Below, piece after piece: positions 21,624 to 29,262 of a stretch of DNA of 33,745 bases. Origin of the DNA: Paludibacteraceae bacterium. GTDB taxonomy: Bacteria; Bacteroidota; Bacteroidia; Bacteroidales; Paludibacteraceae. The position numbers were made by a program, and so were the translations under genes. Position 1 is the first letter of the stretch; every line of letters begins with the position of its first letter. The stretch spans positions 1 through 33,745 of the forward strand of contig JAFSTG010000092.1 in assembly GCA_017450605.1 (NCBI GenBank), in the 5' to 3' direction. The notes beneath the pieces are model-generated. The model was not told the origin of the DNA. It saw only the letters and a list, made by a program, of their open reading frames with translations, and ran no database searches.

Positions 21624-23191
21624 TTGATAATGGCAGGATTACCCTTGTTGGTTATTTTACTTAGGAATGAGGCATGTGTTTCCAATTGCTCGGTTACAAA
21701 CAAATCTATCCTGCTTGGTCCGTCTGCCCTAACGGAGGCATTTCTGACTTGCAGGTCGTCGGCATCGATGTTTGCAGCGCCTTCTATTTCGATGTTGAGG
21801 TTGTCGGCTGTTCCCTCGAGTTCGATGTCAGAGGCTCCTAATGCGGATATTGTTATTGCTTTAGCTTGTAGCCGAAGGTCGATTTTGCTTGCTCCCTCTG
21901 CAGTAATAGAGAGTTCGTCGAGACTGAGCATTCCGTTGCTTTTACATTTAGAGGCGCCTTCGATAGTAATGGCTTTGAGGGTTGGAGTCTGTATCCATAG
22001 TTTAGCCCCTCCCTTTTTTAGATTATCGATAGTAGTGATATACAGTACGCTATCAATTACTTCGGCGCGTTTGAAAAAAGAGTTGTTCCCTTCTGCATAA
22101 TATTCGTCGGCTTGTGTGAGTTTGATATCGGCAGCTCCTGTAATTGATACCGAGTGGAAACCGGAAAGCGAAAGGACGTCGTTAGCAGTCTGCGGATCGT
22201 TATCTGACAAATCTTCGTCGAATAATATCTCGTTTAGAAGTTCGTCGTTGCTGAAAAGTTGGTAAGTGCCTATGCCGATGCTGCCGCAGATGGCAACCAG
22301 CCAAATGATAACTGTTATCCAAATGGTGCGCGACTGCACTTGTTGTTGTTTTGAATGTTTATAGATGACCAATGCGATAAGGAATACGGGGATGGCAATA
22401 ATCAATACGATAAGTATAGCGAGTATGGCAGACAAACGAAAGTCGCCTGAGAAGAATGCACCTATAATACCTAAGGGAGAAAGCGCTGCTAAGCCTGAAA
22501 AAGCTCCTATTATGCCGGTTATAAGCGAGAAGAAGATTATAACTGCTATGAACAGGAAGAATCCTCCGATGCAGAGCAGTATGATTTTGAGTGCAGTGCC
22601 GAGGCATCCGCTATTGTTATTCTGCTGATTGTTGCGCTGTTGTGTTACTTCACGCTCGATATTCTCAATGGTAGTAAGTTCTCCTCGCATGTTGAGTCGT
22701 TGTGCAGCAGTCCGTGCCTCCGGTACTATTAACCAAAGTATCAAATAAATGGGCAGAGTGATACCCCAAAGCAAGAGGCATAGTAGGAATATAAGGCGAA
22801 CCCAGATGGCGTCTAAGCCGAGCCAATGCCCTATGCCGCTACACACACCTCCTATCAGAGCATTGTCGGTGTCGCGGTAGAGTTTCTTTTTCAGCATGGT
22901 TGTAAAGGCGTTTTCGGCAGGTTGGTCATCGTCTTTGAAGTCGTCGGGTTTGCCGAGTTGGTTGACAACAGTTTGTACCATTTGCATGGTAACCACTTGG
23001 GTGTGCTGACTTCTGCATATATCGCTGAAGAGTTCTGCAATTCGTGCTTCGATGTCGCGCATTACCTCGTCGGCATTGTTGTCGTCGATTTGATTTTTAA
23101 TACTTTCGAGATACGATTGCAAGAGGTCGTATGCATCCTTGTCGATGGAAAATGCATATCCTGCGAGATTGATGTTGATGGTGGTATTCAT
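21620..23191 (-). CDS. PspC-domain / GIN (DUF2807) membrane protein
   Basis: This 523-residue protein has four parts. Residues 1-95 form a helical cytoplasmic domain. A PspC domain follows at about 98-160 (KKKLYRDTDNALIGGVCSGIGHWLGLD, then a hydrophobic helix). Several more membrane helices lie at about 195-325. The C-terminal putative auto-adhesin GIN/DUF2807 domain (about 345-515) is built from short beta-helix repeats recognisable by EGASK, EGASKIDL, LGASDIEL, EGAANIDA and DGPSRIDL. The frame is open to 23269, but ATG 23191 lies 13 nt after the padR stop and begins the family-like MNTTININLAGYAFSID. It is coupled to the ABC ATPase by a 4-nt overlap. A sensor or scaffold role in envelope stress is inferred. 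Confidence 0.88.
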   Translation of the reverse strand: MNTTININLAGYAFSIDKDAYDLLQSYLESIKNQIDDNNADEVMRDIEARIAELFSDICRSQHTQVVTMQMVQTVVNQLGKPDDFKDDDQPAENAFTTMLKKKLYRDTDNALIGGVCSGIGHWLGLDAIWVRLIFLLCLLLWGITLPIYLILWLIVPEARTAAQRLNMRGELTTIENIEREVTQQRNNQQNNNSGCLGTALKIILLCIGGFFLFIAVIIFFSLITGIIGAFSGLAALSPLGIIGAFFSGDFRLSAILAILIVLIIAIPVFLIALVIYKHSKQQQVQSRTIWITVIIWLVAICGSIGIGTYQLFSNDELLNEILFDEDLSDNDPQTANDVLSLSGFHSVSITGAADIKLTQADEYYAEGNNSFFKRAEVIDSVLYITTIDNLKKGGAKLWIQTPTLKAITIEGASKCKSNGMLSLDELSITAEGASKIDLRLQAKAITISALGASDIELEGTADNLNIEIEGAANIDADDLQVRNASVRADGPSRIDLFVTEQLETHASFLSKITNKGNPAIIK

Positions 23192-23204
23192 AGTAGCAGA
23201 ATTA

Positions 23205-23528
23205 TTATTTGTTTTTGATTGTGTTGACTGAGTTGCATATTGCCTGCCATTCTTTTTCGAGTTCGCCAAGCATTATTTCTCCTTGAGATGTGATGTAGTA
23301 GTATTTTCTTGGAGGACCTTCGGTCGATTCCTGCCATCTGTAACTCAGCAGTCCGTTATTTCTCATTCGCGAGAGCAGCGGATACAGAGTGCCCTCAACG
23401 ACAAGCAGGTCGGCTTGCTTGAGATACTCTAATATCTCACTTGTATATGCTTCTTTCTGTTCAAGGCATAAAAGAATACAATATTCGAGAATACCTTTTC
23501 TCATTTGCGATTTGATATTGTCTATCAT
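23205..23528 (-). CDS. PadR family transcriptional regulator
   Basis: This 107-residue winged-helix regulator has the PadR N-terminal domain: MRKGILEYCILLCLEQKEAYTSEILEYLKQ is followed by the recognition region VVEGTLYPLLSRMRNNGLLSYRW and the wing PPRKYYYITSQG. A short C-terminal helix serves for dimerisation (PadR-s2-like). It is the first gene of the efflux operon, behind a consensus promoter. PadR proteins are usually repressors released by small aromatic or drug-like ligands and often control adjacent transporters, so autoregulation of this operon is likely. Confidence 0.93.
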   Translation of the reverse strand: MIDNIKSQMRKGILEYCILLCLEQKEAYTSEILEYLKQADLLVVEGTLYPLLSRMRNNGLLSYRWQESTEGPPRKYYYITSQGEIMLGELEKEWQAICNSVNTIKNK

Positions 23529-23580
23529 GGTATTTGGTGTTTTCGTGTGTCGGAGTATAGTATCCTTAATAATTCTGCGG

Positions 23581-23624
23581 CAAAGATACGAGTTTTTAAA
23601 ATACCTTGCAATACATAGTACTAT
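23581..23624 (-). promoter_or_regulatory. Promoter and possible operator of the padR-efflux operon
   Basis: On the minus strand TTG (23609-23611), 20 bp, then TATCTTTG (23581-23588): a full consensus. Directly upstream lies the 10-bp palindrome ATAGTACTAT (23615-23624). A TACTAT core recurs in the leader (within 23552-23565). These may be PadR half-sites, though they do not match the well-known ATGT-N8-ACAT operator. The rest of the 352-bp padR-rpsL gap is AT-rich and holds the rpsL promoter. Confidence 0.6.
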
Positions 23625-23742
23625 TAAATATAGACAAGTTGCTTGTTTTTACAATTTTGTAATCTTGAGTTTTCAATTTTGGAGTTATACGAGGGTTTTT
23701 AGTGATAAAAAAGGTTAAAAGATTGATTTTTTTTGAGAAAGA

Positions 23743-23774
23743 TTTTGTGGGTTTAAAAAAATATTGTAATTTTG
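23743..23774 (+). promoter_or_regulatory. Bacteroidota promoter of the str/S10 block
   Basis: TTTTG (23743-23747), 19 bp, then TAATTTTG (23767-23774). Initiation near 23781 gives a leader of about 100 nt before rpsL, long enough for cis regulation, though I see no strong hairpin in it. Confidence 0.75.
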
Positions 23775-23880
23775 CACGCTTTTTCGCCGCGCTATGCTTG
23801 CCAGAGTATCTGAAGAGCGATAGTTTAGTGGTGTAAAAGTATAACAGAATATTAACAAATTATTAACAATTTTAAAGTAA

Positions 23881-24261
23881 ATGCCTACAATTCAACAATT
23901 AGTTAGAAAAGGAAGAGCAGAACTTCAAGACAAGTCGAAATCGCCTGCACTTGACAGTTGTCCGCAGCGTCGTGGTGTGTGCGTTCGCGTGTACACGACC
24001 ACTCCTAAAAAGCCTAATTCGGCAATGCGTAAGGTAGCACGTGTTCGTCTGACCAACCAGAAAGAAGTGAACGCTTACATTCCGGGCGAGGGTCACAACT
24101 TGCAGGAGCACTCGATCGTTATGATTCGTGGCGGCCGTGTAAAGGATCTTCCGGGTGTACGTTATCACATCGTTCGCGGTAAACTTGATACCGCAGGTGT
24201 TGCTAACCGTCTGCAGCGTCGTTCGAAGTACGGTGCAAAGCGTCCGAAGGCTAAGAAGTAA
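23881..24261 (+). CDS. rpsL: 30S ribosomal protein uS12
   Basis: uS12 sits at the decoding centre of the small subunit. The 126-residue protein keeps [12 protein letters not shown] (Lys43/Lys44; lysine here is the streptomycin-sensitive state) and [13 protein letters not shown] with Asp89, the residue methylthiolated by RimO where that enzyme exists. It is first in the block, about 100 nt after the predicted transcription start, and separated from rpsG by a structured 149-nt spacer. Confidence 0.98.
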   Translation: MPTIQQLVRKGRAELQDKSKSPALDSCPQRRGVCVRVYTTTPKKPNSAMRKVARVRLTNQKEVNAYIPGEGHNLQEHSIVMIRGGRVKDLPGVRYHIVRGKLDTAGVANRLQRRSKYGAKRPKAKK

Positions 24262-24285
24262 GCCAAAAGCTCAAATTAACTAACT

Positions 24286-24389
24286 AAATGCGGGTTACGT
24301 GCCTGCGCTGATGAACAAGGGTTGAAGGTTGAGTACTCTGTGATGTGGAGGAAGCGACTACAACCAAAGGAGGGGCGGACAGTTCCCTC
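24286..24389 (+). promoter_or_regulatory. Structured rpsL-rpsG intercistronic region
   Basis: Three successive helices can be drawn: GCGGG/CCTGC (24290-24306), GGTTGAGT/ACT-A-CAACC (24327-24365, one bulge) and GAGGG/CCCTC (24370-24389). It also contains the 11-mer AAATGCGGGTT found again before rplC. In E. coli this spacer is the S7 autoregulatory site; a comparable role here is inferred from position. Confidence 0.5.
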
Positions 24390-24410
24390 GATTAAAAAAA
24401 CATTACAACA

Positions 24411-24887
24411 ATGAGAAAAGCAAAACCAAAGAAAAGAGTGATCCTTCCGGATCCGGTGTTCGGCGAGGTTATGGTTGCCAAGTTCGTCAACCATTTGATG
24501 CTCGACGGTAAGAAGAATACCGCTTATGGCGTATTCTACACCGCTTTAGAGACTGTTGGCCAGAAGATGAAGGCAGAGGACAAGACTCCTCTCGAAATCT
24601 GGAAACAGGCTTTAGACAACATCACTCCTCTTGTAGAGGTTAAGAGCCGTCGTATCGGTGGTGCTACCTTCCAGGTTCCTACCGAGATTCGTGCTGACCG
24701 CAAGGAGTCGATTTCGATGAAGAACATGATTCAGTTCGCTCGCAAGCGTGGCGGCCACTCGATGGCTGAGAAACTTGCAGCAGAGATTCAGGATGCTTAC
24801 AATAATCAGGGTGGAGCATTCAAGCGCAAAGAGGATATGCACCGTATGGCTGAGGCTAACCGTGCATTTGCACACTTCAGGTTCTAA
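24411..24887 (+). CDS. rpsG: 30S ribosomal protein uS7
   Basis: uS7 nucleates assembly of the 30S head and contacts E-site tRNA. At 158 residues the length is normal; it begins [19 protein letters not shown] and has the [15 protein letters not shown] segment (about 81-95) of the RNA-binding beta hairpin. It is preceded by the long structured spacer after rpsL and followed within 8 nt by a strong hairpin, an arrangement that could make S7 level independently adjustable. Confidence 0.98.
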   Translation: MRKAKPKKRVILPDPVFGEVMVAKFVNHLMLDGKKNTAYGVFYTALETVGQKMKAEDKTPLEIWKQALDNITPLVEVKSRRIGGATFQVPTEIRADRKESISMKNMIQFARKRGGHSMAEKLAAEIQDAYNNQGGAFKRKEDMHRMAEANRAFAHFRF

Positions 24888-24894
24888 AACGATG

Positions 24895-24932
24895 AGGTTT
24901 CGGGAGTTGCCATTGGGCAACACCCGAAACCT
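24895..24932 (+). terminator. Strong hairpin after rpsG (possible terminator/attenuator)
   Basis: AGGTTTCGGG (24895-24904) pairs with CCCGAAACCT (24923-24932). Inside, past an A-A mismatch, GTTGCC pairs with GGCAAC around a 4-nt loop. The plus-strand continuation TTGAATTTTATT is T-rich. It may end or reduce transcription between rpsG and fusA. Confidence 0.65.
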
Positions 24933-24977
24933 TGAATTTTATTATTAAGCTAAGAGGGGATTTTAAATTAACTAAAG

Positions 24978-25027
24978 TTTTCCACATAAAACATAAATGA
25001 TAATTCCTGATTATTAAATGTGGAAAA
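24978..25027. repeat. Inverted repeat with DnaA-box-like arms upstream of fusA
   Basis: TTTTCCACAT (24978-24987) and ATGTGGAAAA (25018-25027) are perfect inverted copies separated by 30 bp of AT-rich DNA. Each arm contains TTTTCCACA, which fits the relaxed DnaA-box pattern TTWTNCACA. It may equally be an RNA stem. Confidence 0.6.
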
Positions 25028-25065
25028 GTTTGATAAATTAATCAAGTCTGTTAATAAATAAGGTG

Positions 25066-25102
25066 TTGTTTGCTGAGGGGCAAACAATTAGGAAGCAAAC
25101 AA
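25066..25102 (+). promoter_or_regulatory. Mutually exclusive helices before fusA
   Basis: TTGTTTGC (25066-25073) can pair perfectly with GCAAACAA at 25080-25087 or with an identical second copy at 25095-25102. The second copy ends six bases before the fusA ATG. Pairing with one copy excludes the other, so initiation at fusA could depend on which helix forms. Confidence 0.5.
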
Positions 25103-25108
25103 GAGATA

Positions 25109-27223
25109 ATGTCGAAACGAGATTTAAAATATAATAGAAACATCGGTATCATGGCTCACATTGATGCCGGTAAGACTACTACTTCAGAACGTATTCTTTA
25201 TTACACCGGTTTGACTCACAAGATAGGTGAGGTTCACGACGGTGCAGCTACGATGGACTGGATGGAGCAGGAGCAGGAGCGTGGTATAACCATTACTTCG
25301 GCTGCCACCACCACTTATTGGAACTATCGTGGTGAGAAATATAAAATAAATTTGATTGACACTCCGGGTCACGTTGACTTTACGGTTGAGGTTGAGCGCT
25401 CGTTGCGCATATTGGACGGTGCGGTAGCAGCGTTCTGTGCGGTAGGCGGTGTTGAGCCTCAGTCGGAAACAGTATGGCGTCAGGCCGATAAATATAAGGT
25501 GCCGCGTATAGGTTATGTTAATAAGATGGACCGCAACGGTGCTGATTTCTTTGAAGTTGTTCGTCAGGTGAAAGATGTGCTGGGTGCTACCCCGTGTCCG
25601 ATTCAGATTCCTATCGGCGCAGAGGAGTCGTTTAATGGTGTAGTTGACCTTGTTAAAATGAAGGCTATCATCTGGCACGACGAGACCATGGGTGCGGAGT
25701 ATGAGGAGGAGGAAATTCCTGAGAATCTGCTTGCCGAGGCAGAAGAATGGCGCGACAAGATGCTTGAGACTTGTGCAGAGTTCGACGACGTGGTGATGGA
25801 GAAGTACTTTGACGACCCGTCAGCCATTACCGAGGATGAGATTCGTGCTGCCATTCGCAAGGGTACGCTTGAACTTAAGATATACCCTATGATTTGCGGT
25901 TCGTCGTTCAAGAACAAAGGCGTTCAGACGATGCTTGACGCTGTATGTGCTTATCTGCCATCGCCTCTTGATAACGAGGTGATAGAAGGTGTGGATCCTC
26001 GCTTTGACAAACCTGTTACTCGCAAACCTGATGAGAACGAGCCTCTGTGCGCATTGGCATTCAAGATAGCTACCGACCCGTATGTAGGCCGTCTTTGCTA
26101 TTTCCGTGTATATTCAGGTAAATTAGAGGCGGGTTCGTATGTGTATAACACCCGCTCCGGTAAGAAAGAGCGTATCTCGCGTATCTTCCAGATGCACTCG
26201 AATCATCAAAATCCCGTTGAAGTTATTGCAGCCGGTGATATAGGTGCGGGTGTGGGCTTTAAGGACATACGTACGGGTGACACATTGTGCTCGGAGGACC
26301 ATCCGATAGTACTCGAGTCGATTGAGTTCCCGGCACCTGTGATAGGTATTTCAGTTGAGCCTAAGAGTCAGGCTGACATCGACCGCCTGAGTGTAGGCTT
26401 GTCGAAATTGGCAGAAGAAGACCCGACATTCACCGTTAAGACCGACGAACAGACGGGTCAGACCGTTATATCGGGAATGGGTGAGTTGCACCTTGAGATT
26501 ATTATCGACCGTCTGAAACGCGAATTCAAGGTTGAGTGCAACCAGGGTCGTCCGCAGGTGGCTTATCGCGAGGCTATCACACGTGAGGTTGAACTTCGTG
26601 AAACTTACAAGAAGCAGACCGGTGGTCGTGGTAAGTATGCCGACATGATAGTTCGTATCGGTCCGGCAGACGAAGATTTCGCCGGAAGCCTGCAGTTCGA
26701 AGACCAAGTGAAGGGCGGTAATATCCCCAAGGAGTATATACCTTCGATACAGAAAGGTTTCGAGTCGGCTATGCGCAACGGTGTGTTGGCTGGATTCCCG
26801 CTCGACAAACTTAAGGTAACAGTTGTTGACGGTTCGTATCACCCTGTAGATAGCGACCAGCTCTCGTTCGAGATATGCGCCCAGTTGGCTTTCCGTGAAG
26901 CATGCGCAAAGGCCAAACCCGTTTTGATGGAGCCTATCATGAAGATAGAAGTTGTTACTCCGGAAGAGAATATGGGTGATGTGATAGGCGACTTGAACAA
27001 GCGTCGTGGCCAGATAGAGGGTATGGAAACCGCCCGCACGGGTGCGCGTATTGTGAAAGCCAAAGTGCCGTTGAGCGAGATGTTCGGTTACGTGACAGCA
27101 TTGCGTACGATAACTTCGGGTCGTGCAACAAGCAGCATGGAGTTCTCGCACTACGCTCAGGTATCGCCCACAATAGCCAAGCAGGTGCTCACTGAAGCAG
27201 GTGGCAGAGCCGACCTCGTATAA
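25109..27223 (+). CDS. fusA: Elongation factor G
   Basis: EF-G is the GTPase that drives translocation on the ribosome. The 704-residue protein has G1 AHIDAGKTT (16-24), switch region RGITI (58-62), DTPGHVDF (84-91) and NKMD (138-141), then domains II-V with the usual ends (GGGR-type loop near [17 protein letters not shown]). An in-frame ATG at 25070 would add 13 residues overlapping the upstream helix elements; [21 protein letters not shown] is the normal N-terminus. It lies in its canonical place between rpsG and rpsJ, but behind a 221-nt spacer with a terminator-like hairpin and other structures. No consensus promoter is visible in that spacer. Confidence 0.97.
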   Translation: MSKRDLKYNRNIGIMAHIDAGKTTTSERILYYTGLTHKIGEVHDGAATMDWMEQEQERGITITSAATTTYWNYRGEKYKINLIDTPGHVDFTVEVERSLRILDGAVAAFCAVGGVEPQSETVWRQADKYKVPRIGYVNKMDRNGADFFEVVRQVKDVLGATPCPIQIPIGAEESFNGVVDLVKMKAIIWHDETMGAEYEEEEIPENLLAEAEEWRDKMLETCAEFDDVVMEKYFDDPSAITEDEIRAAIRKGTLELKIYPMICGSSFKNKGVQTMLDAVCAYLPSPLDNEVIEGVDPRFDKPVTRKPDENEPLCALAFKIATDPYVGRLCYFRVYSGKLEAGSYVYNTRSGKKERISRIFQMHSNHQNPVEVIAAGDIGAGVGFKDIRTGDTLCSEDHPIVLESIEFPAPVIGISVEPKSQADIDRLSVGLSKLAEEDPTFTVKTDEQTGQTVISGMGELHLEIIIDRLKREFKVECNQGRPQVAYREAITREVELRETYKKQTGGRGKYADMIVRIGPADEDFAGSLQFEDQVKGGNIPKEYIPSIQKGFESAMRNGVLAGFPLDKLKVTVVDGSYHPVDSDQLSFEICAQLAFREACAKAKPVLMEPIMKIEVVTPEENMGDVIGDLNKRRGQIEGMETARTGARIVKAKVPLSEMFGYVTALRTITSGRATSSMEFSHYAQVSPTIAKQVLTEAGGRADLV

Positions 27224-27235
27224 AGAGAAAGTGTC

Positions 27236-27267
27236 TGTCAGTCGAGCAAATGACTCTTTGACTGACA
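27236..27267 (+). other. Hairpin between fusA and rpsJ
   Basis: TGTCAGTC (27236-27243) and GACTGACA (27260-27267) form a perfect 8-bp stem with a 16-nt loop in the 78-nt fusA-rpsJ spacer. It is not followed by a T run, so it is more likely a processing, stability or regulatory element than a terminator. Confidence 0.45.
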
Positions 27268-27301
27268 CCTTATATAATAATAACAATAAAAAAACAAAAC
27301 A

Positions 27302-27607
27302 ATGAGTCAAAAAATCAGAATTAAACTTAAGAGTTACGACCACAACTTGGTTGACAAGTCAGCTGAGAAGATCGTTAAGACAGTGAAGGCTACCGGTGCT
27401 GCAGTAAGCGGTCCGATTCCATTGCCTACACACAAACGTATTTTTACCGTTAACCGTTCGACTTTCGTTAACAAGAAGAGCCGCGAACAGTTTGAGCTTT
27501 CGAGCTACAAGCGTTTGATTGACATTTACGATTCGAATGCGAAGACTGTAGAAGCACTCATGAAGCTTGAACTTGCATCGGGTGTGGATGTAGAGATTAA
27601 AGTTTAA
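27302..27607 (+). CDS. rpsJ: 30S ribosomal protein uS10
   Basis: uS10 is part of the 30S head and, in many bacteria, the NusE transcription antitermination factor. The 101-residue chain shows [25 protein letters not shown] and the conserved loop [17 protein letters not shown]. It is linked directly to fusA, as usual in Bacteroidota where tuf lies elsewhere, and is separated from rplC by a 92-nt spacer with a large hairpin. Confidence 0.97.
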   Translation: MSQKIRIKLKSYDHNLVDKSAEKIVKTVKATGAAVSGPIPLPTHKRIFTVNRSTFVNKKSREQFELSSYKRLIDIYDSNAKTVEALMKLELASGVDVEIKV

Positions 27608-27617
27608 TCAGAAACAA

Positions 27618-27678
27618 AAATGCGGGTTTCCGAAGGCTCCGTCAGCAGATGTTCCTTCGGCGAGAACTCCGCGGGTTT
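27618..27678 (+). promoter_or_regulatory. Large hairpin in the rpsJ-rplC spacer
   Basis: CCGAAGG (27630-27636) pairs with CCTTCGG (27654-27660), extended outside by GCGGGTT (27622-27628) with AAC-T-CCGC (27665-27672, one bulge). GCGGGTTT occurs on both sides (27622-27629 and 27671-27678) as a direct repeat. The left side begins with the 11-mer AAATGCGGGTT shared with the rpsL-rpsG spacer. It is placed where an S10-operon autoregulatory leader could act, but within the operon rather than before it. Confidence 0.55.
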
Positions 27679-27699
27679 AACAAAATTATTTAAATTATT

Positions 27700-28317
27700 A
27701 TGCCAGGTTTATTAGGTAAAAAAATCGGAATGACATCCGTATTCAGTGCTGATGGTAAGAATATCCCATGCACTGTTATTGAAGCCGGTCCTTGCGTTGT
27801 TACCCAGATTAAGACCGTTGAAACAGATGGTTATAATGCTGTTCAGGTAGGTTTTATGCCGAAAACTGAGAAGCACACTAACAAAGCAGAGGCAGGCCAT
27901 TTTAAAGCAGCCGGCGTAGGTGCAATGAAGCATCTTGTAGAGTTCGACGGATTCGAGCAAGAAGTTAAGTTGGGCGACACCCTTACGGTTGAAATGTTCA
28001 AAGAGAATTCTTACGTTGACGTTGTTGGAACGAGCAAAGGTAAGGGATTCCAAGGTGTAGTTAAGCGTCATGGTTTTGGTGGCGTAGGTCAGCAGACTCA
28101 CGGTCAGGATGATCGTCTGCGTGCCCCCGGTTCGATGGGTGCAAGTTCGTACCCGAGTCGTGTATTCCCGGGAATGCGTATGGCAGGCCGTATGGGTGGC
28201 GACAGAGTAACAGTTCAGAACCTTGTAGTTTTGAAGGTTATTCCCGAATATAATCTTATTATGGTTAAGGGTAGTGTACCCGGTGCTAAAAATTCAATTG
28301 TAATCATTAACAAATAA
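27700..28317 (+). CDS. rplC: 50S ribosomal protein uL3
   Basis: uL3 helps start 50S assembly and reaches the peptidyl-transferase centre with a long loop. The 205-residue protein begins [15 protein letters not shown] and has the central extension [18 protein letters not shown] followed by [20 protein letters not shown]. The glutamine-bearing stretch that PrmB methylates in E. coli (GQNQTP) reads GASSYP here, so that modification site is absent. It starts a tight cluster with rplD 6 nt downstream. Confidence 0.97.
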   Translation: MPGLLGKKIGMTSVFSADGKNIPCTVIEAGPCVVTQIKTVETDGYNAVQVGFMPKTEKHTNKAEAGHFKAAGVGAMKHLVEFDGFEQEVKLGDTLTVEMFKENSYVDVVGTSKGKGFQGVVKRHGFGGVGQQTHGQDDRLRAPGSMGASSYPSRVFPGMRMAGRMGGDRVTVQNLVVLKVIPEYNLIMVKGSVPGAKNSIVIINK

Positions 28318-28323
28318 TTAGTC

Positions 28324-28953
28324 ATGGAACTTAGTATTTACAATGTACAAGGTCAGGAGACTGGAAGAAAAGTACAGCTCAATGACGCTATATTTGGATT
28401 GGAGCCTAACGACCATGCCATTTATTTGGATGTAAAGCAATATTTGGCTAACAATCGTCAGGGAACAAGCAAGTCGAAACAACGTTCTGAGATTGCCGGT
28501 TCAACCCGCAAGCTTGGTCGTCAGAAAGGCGGCGGCGGCGCTCGTCCGGGTGATATCAAGTCGCCTGTACGTGTAGGTGGTGGTCGTATATTCGGTCCGG
28601 TACCTCGCGATTATAGTTTCAAATTGAACAAGAAAGTAAAGCAACTGGCTCGCAAGTCGGCATTGTCGCTTCGTGCAAGTCAGAATCAGATTATGGTTCT
28701 CGACGAACTCAGTTTCGAGGCTCCGAAGACCAAAAAAATGATAGAATTGCTTGAAAAATTGAATATTTCGGGCAAAAAAGTGCTTTTTATTTTGTCAGAT
28801 AAAAATAATTTTGTACTTTTGTCGGCTCGTAACATTCAACGTGCGAAAGTTGTTACGGTTAACGAGTTAAATACATACACAATTATGAACTCTAATGTTG
28901 TAGTTTTCACCGAGGCATCGGTATCAGCATTGGAGGGCATTTTTAACGCGTAA
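28324..28953 (+). CDS. rplD: 50S ribosomal protein uL4
   Basis: uL4 has a globular domain on the 50S surface and a loop lining the exit tunnel; in some bacteria it also represses the S10 operon. The 209-residue protein shows the tunnel loop region [46 protein letters not shown] in pieces between about residues 59 and 104. The 3' third of the gene contains a local AT-rich patch with a consensus promoter-like sequence (28791-28821). It is tightly packed between rplC and rplW. Confidence 0.97.
   Translation: MELSIYNVQGQETGRKVQLNDAIFGLEPNDHAIYLDVKQYLANNRQGTSKSKQRSEIAGSTRKLGRQKGGGGARPGDIKSPVRVGGGRIFGPVPRDYSFKLNKKVKQLARKSALSLRASQNQIMVLDELSFEAPKTKKMIELLEKLNISGKKVLFILSDKNNFVLLSARNIQRAKVVTVNELNTYTIMNSNVVVFTEASVSALEGIFNA
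28791..28821 (+). promoter_or_regulatory. Promoter-like sequence inside rplD
   Basis: TTTG (28791-28794), 19 bp, then TACTTTTG (28814-28821) fits the Bacteroidota consensus; an overlapping TAATTTTG lies just before (28806-28813). If active it would add transcripts for rplW and downstream genes. It could also be chance in an AT-rich patch. Confidence 0.4.
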
Positions 28954-28959
28954 GGAGGT
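28952..28959 (+). promoter_or_regulatory. Full-length Shine-Dalgarno before rplW
   Basis: AAGGAGGT overlaps the rplD stop codon and lies four bases before the rplW ATG at 28964. It is a perfect 8-nt match to the canonical anti-Shine-Dalgarno, unusual for this phylum and unlike the other genes of the block. A shorter AAAGGAG precedes rplE (33176-33182). Confidence 0.75.
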
Positions 28960-28963
28960 TGAT

Positions 28964-29254
28964 ATGTCAGTAATATTAAAACCTATAGTAACAGAGAAAA
29001 TGACTGCCCAGGGCGATAAGATGAATCGCTACGGCTTTCAGGTAGAGAGAACAGCCAACAAGGTAGAGATAAAGAAGGCTGTTGAAGAATTGTACAATGT
29101 TCAGGTTGTTGACGTGAACACTTTGGTTGTAGCTCCCCGTCGTACTGCCCGTTATACTCGCAGTGGCGTGATAGAGGGAAAGAAAAGTGCTTACAAGAAA
29201 GCAATTGTAACATTGAAAGAAGGTGAAGTAATAGATTTTTATAGCAATATTTAA
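28964..29254 (+). CDS. rplW: 50S ribosomal protein uL23
   Basis: uL23 sits at the tunnel exit and is the docking site for trigger factor and SRP. The 96-residue protein begins [27 protein letters not shown] and contains the conserved [22 protein letters not shown] (about 34-55). It is preceded by an unusually complete Shine-Dalgarno that overlaps the rplD stop. Confidence 0.97.
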   Translation: MSVILKPIVTEKMTAQGDKMNRYGFQVERTANKVEIKKAVEELYNVQVVDVNTLVVAPRRTARYTRSGVIEGKKSAYKKAIVTLKEGEVIDFYSNI

Positions 29255-29262
29255 TTAAGAAA

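Noticed and set aside
23192-23269. N-terminal extension of the PspC/GIN gene.
   Set aside because: It overlaps the end of padR, is low-complexity (Asn/Gln/Ser/Thr), and the conserved N-terminus begins at 23191.
26351-27343. Long open frame (330 codons) on the minus strand opposite fusA and rpsJ.
   Set aside because: It is antisense to a highly conserved gene, has no recognisable domain or promoter, and its composition is what codon bias of the opposite strand produces.
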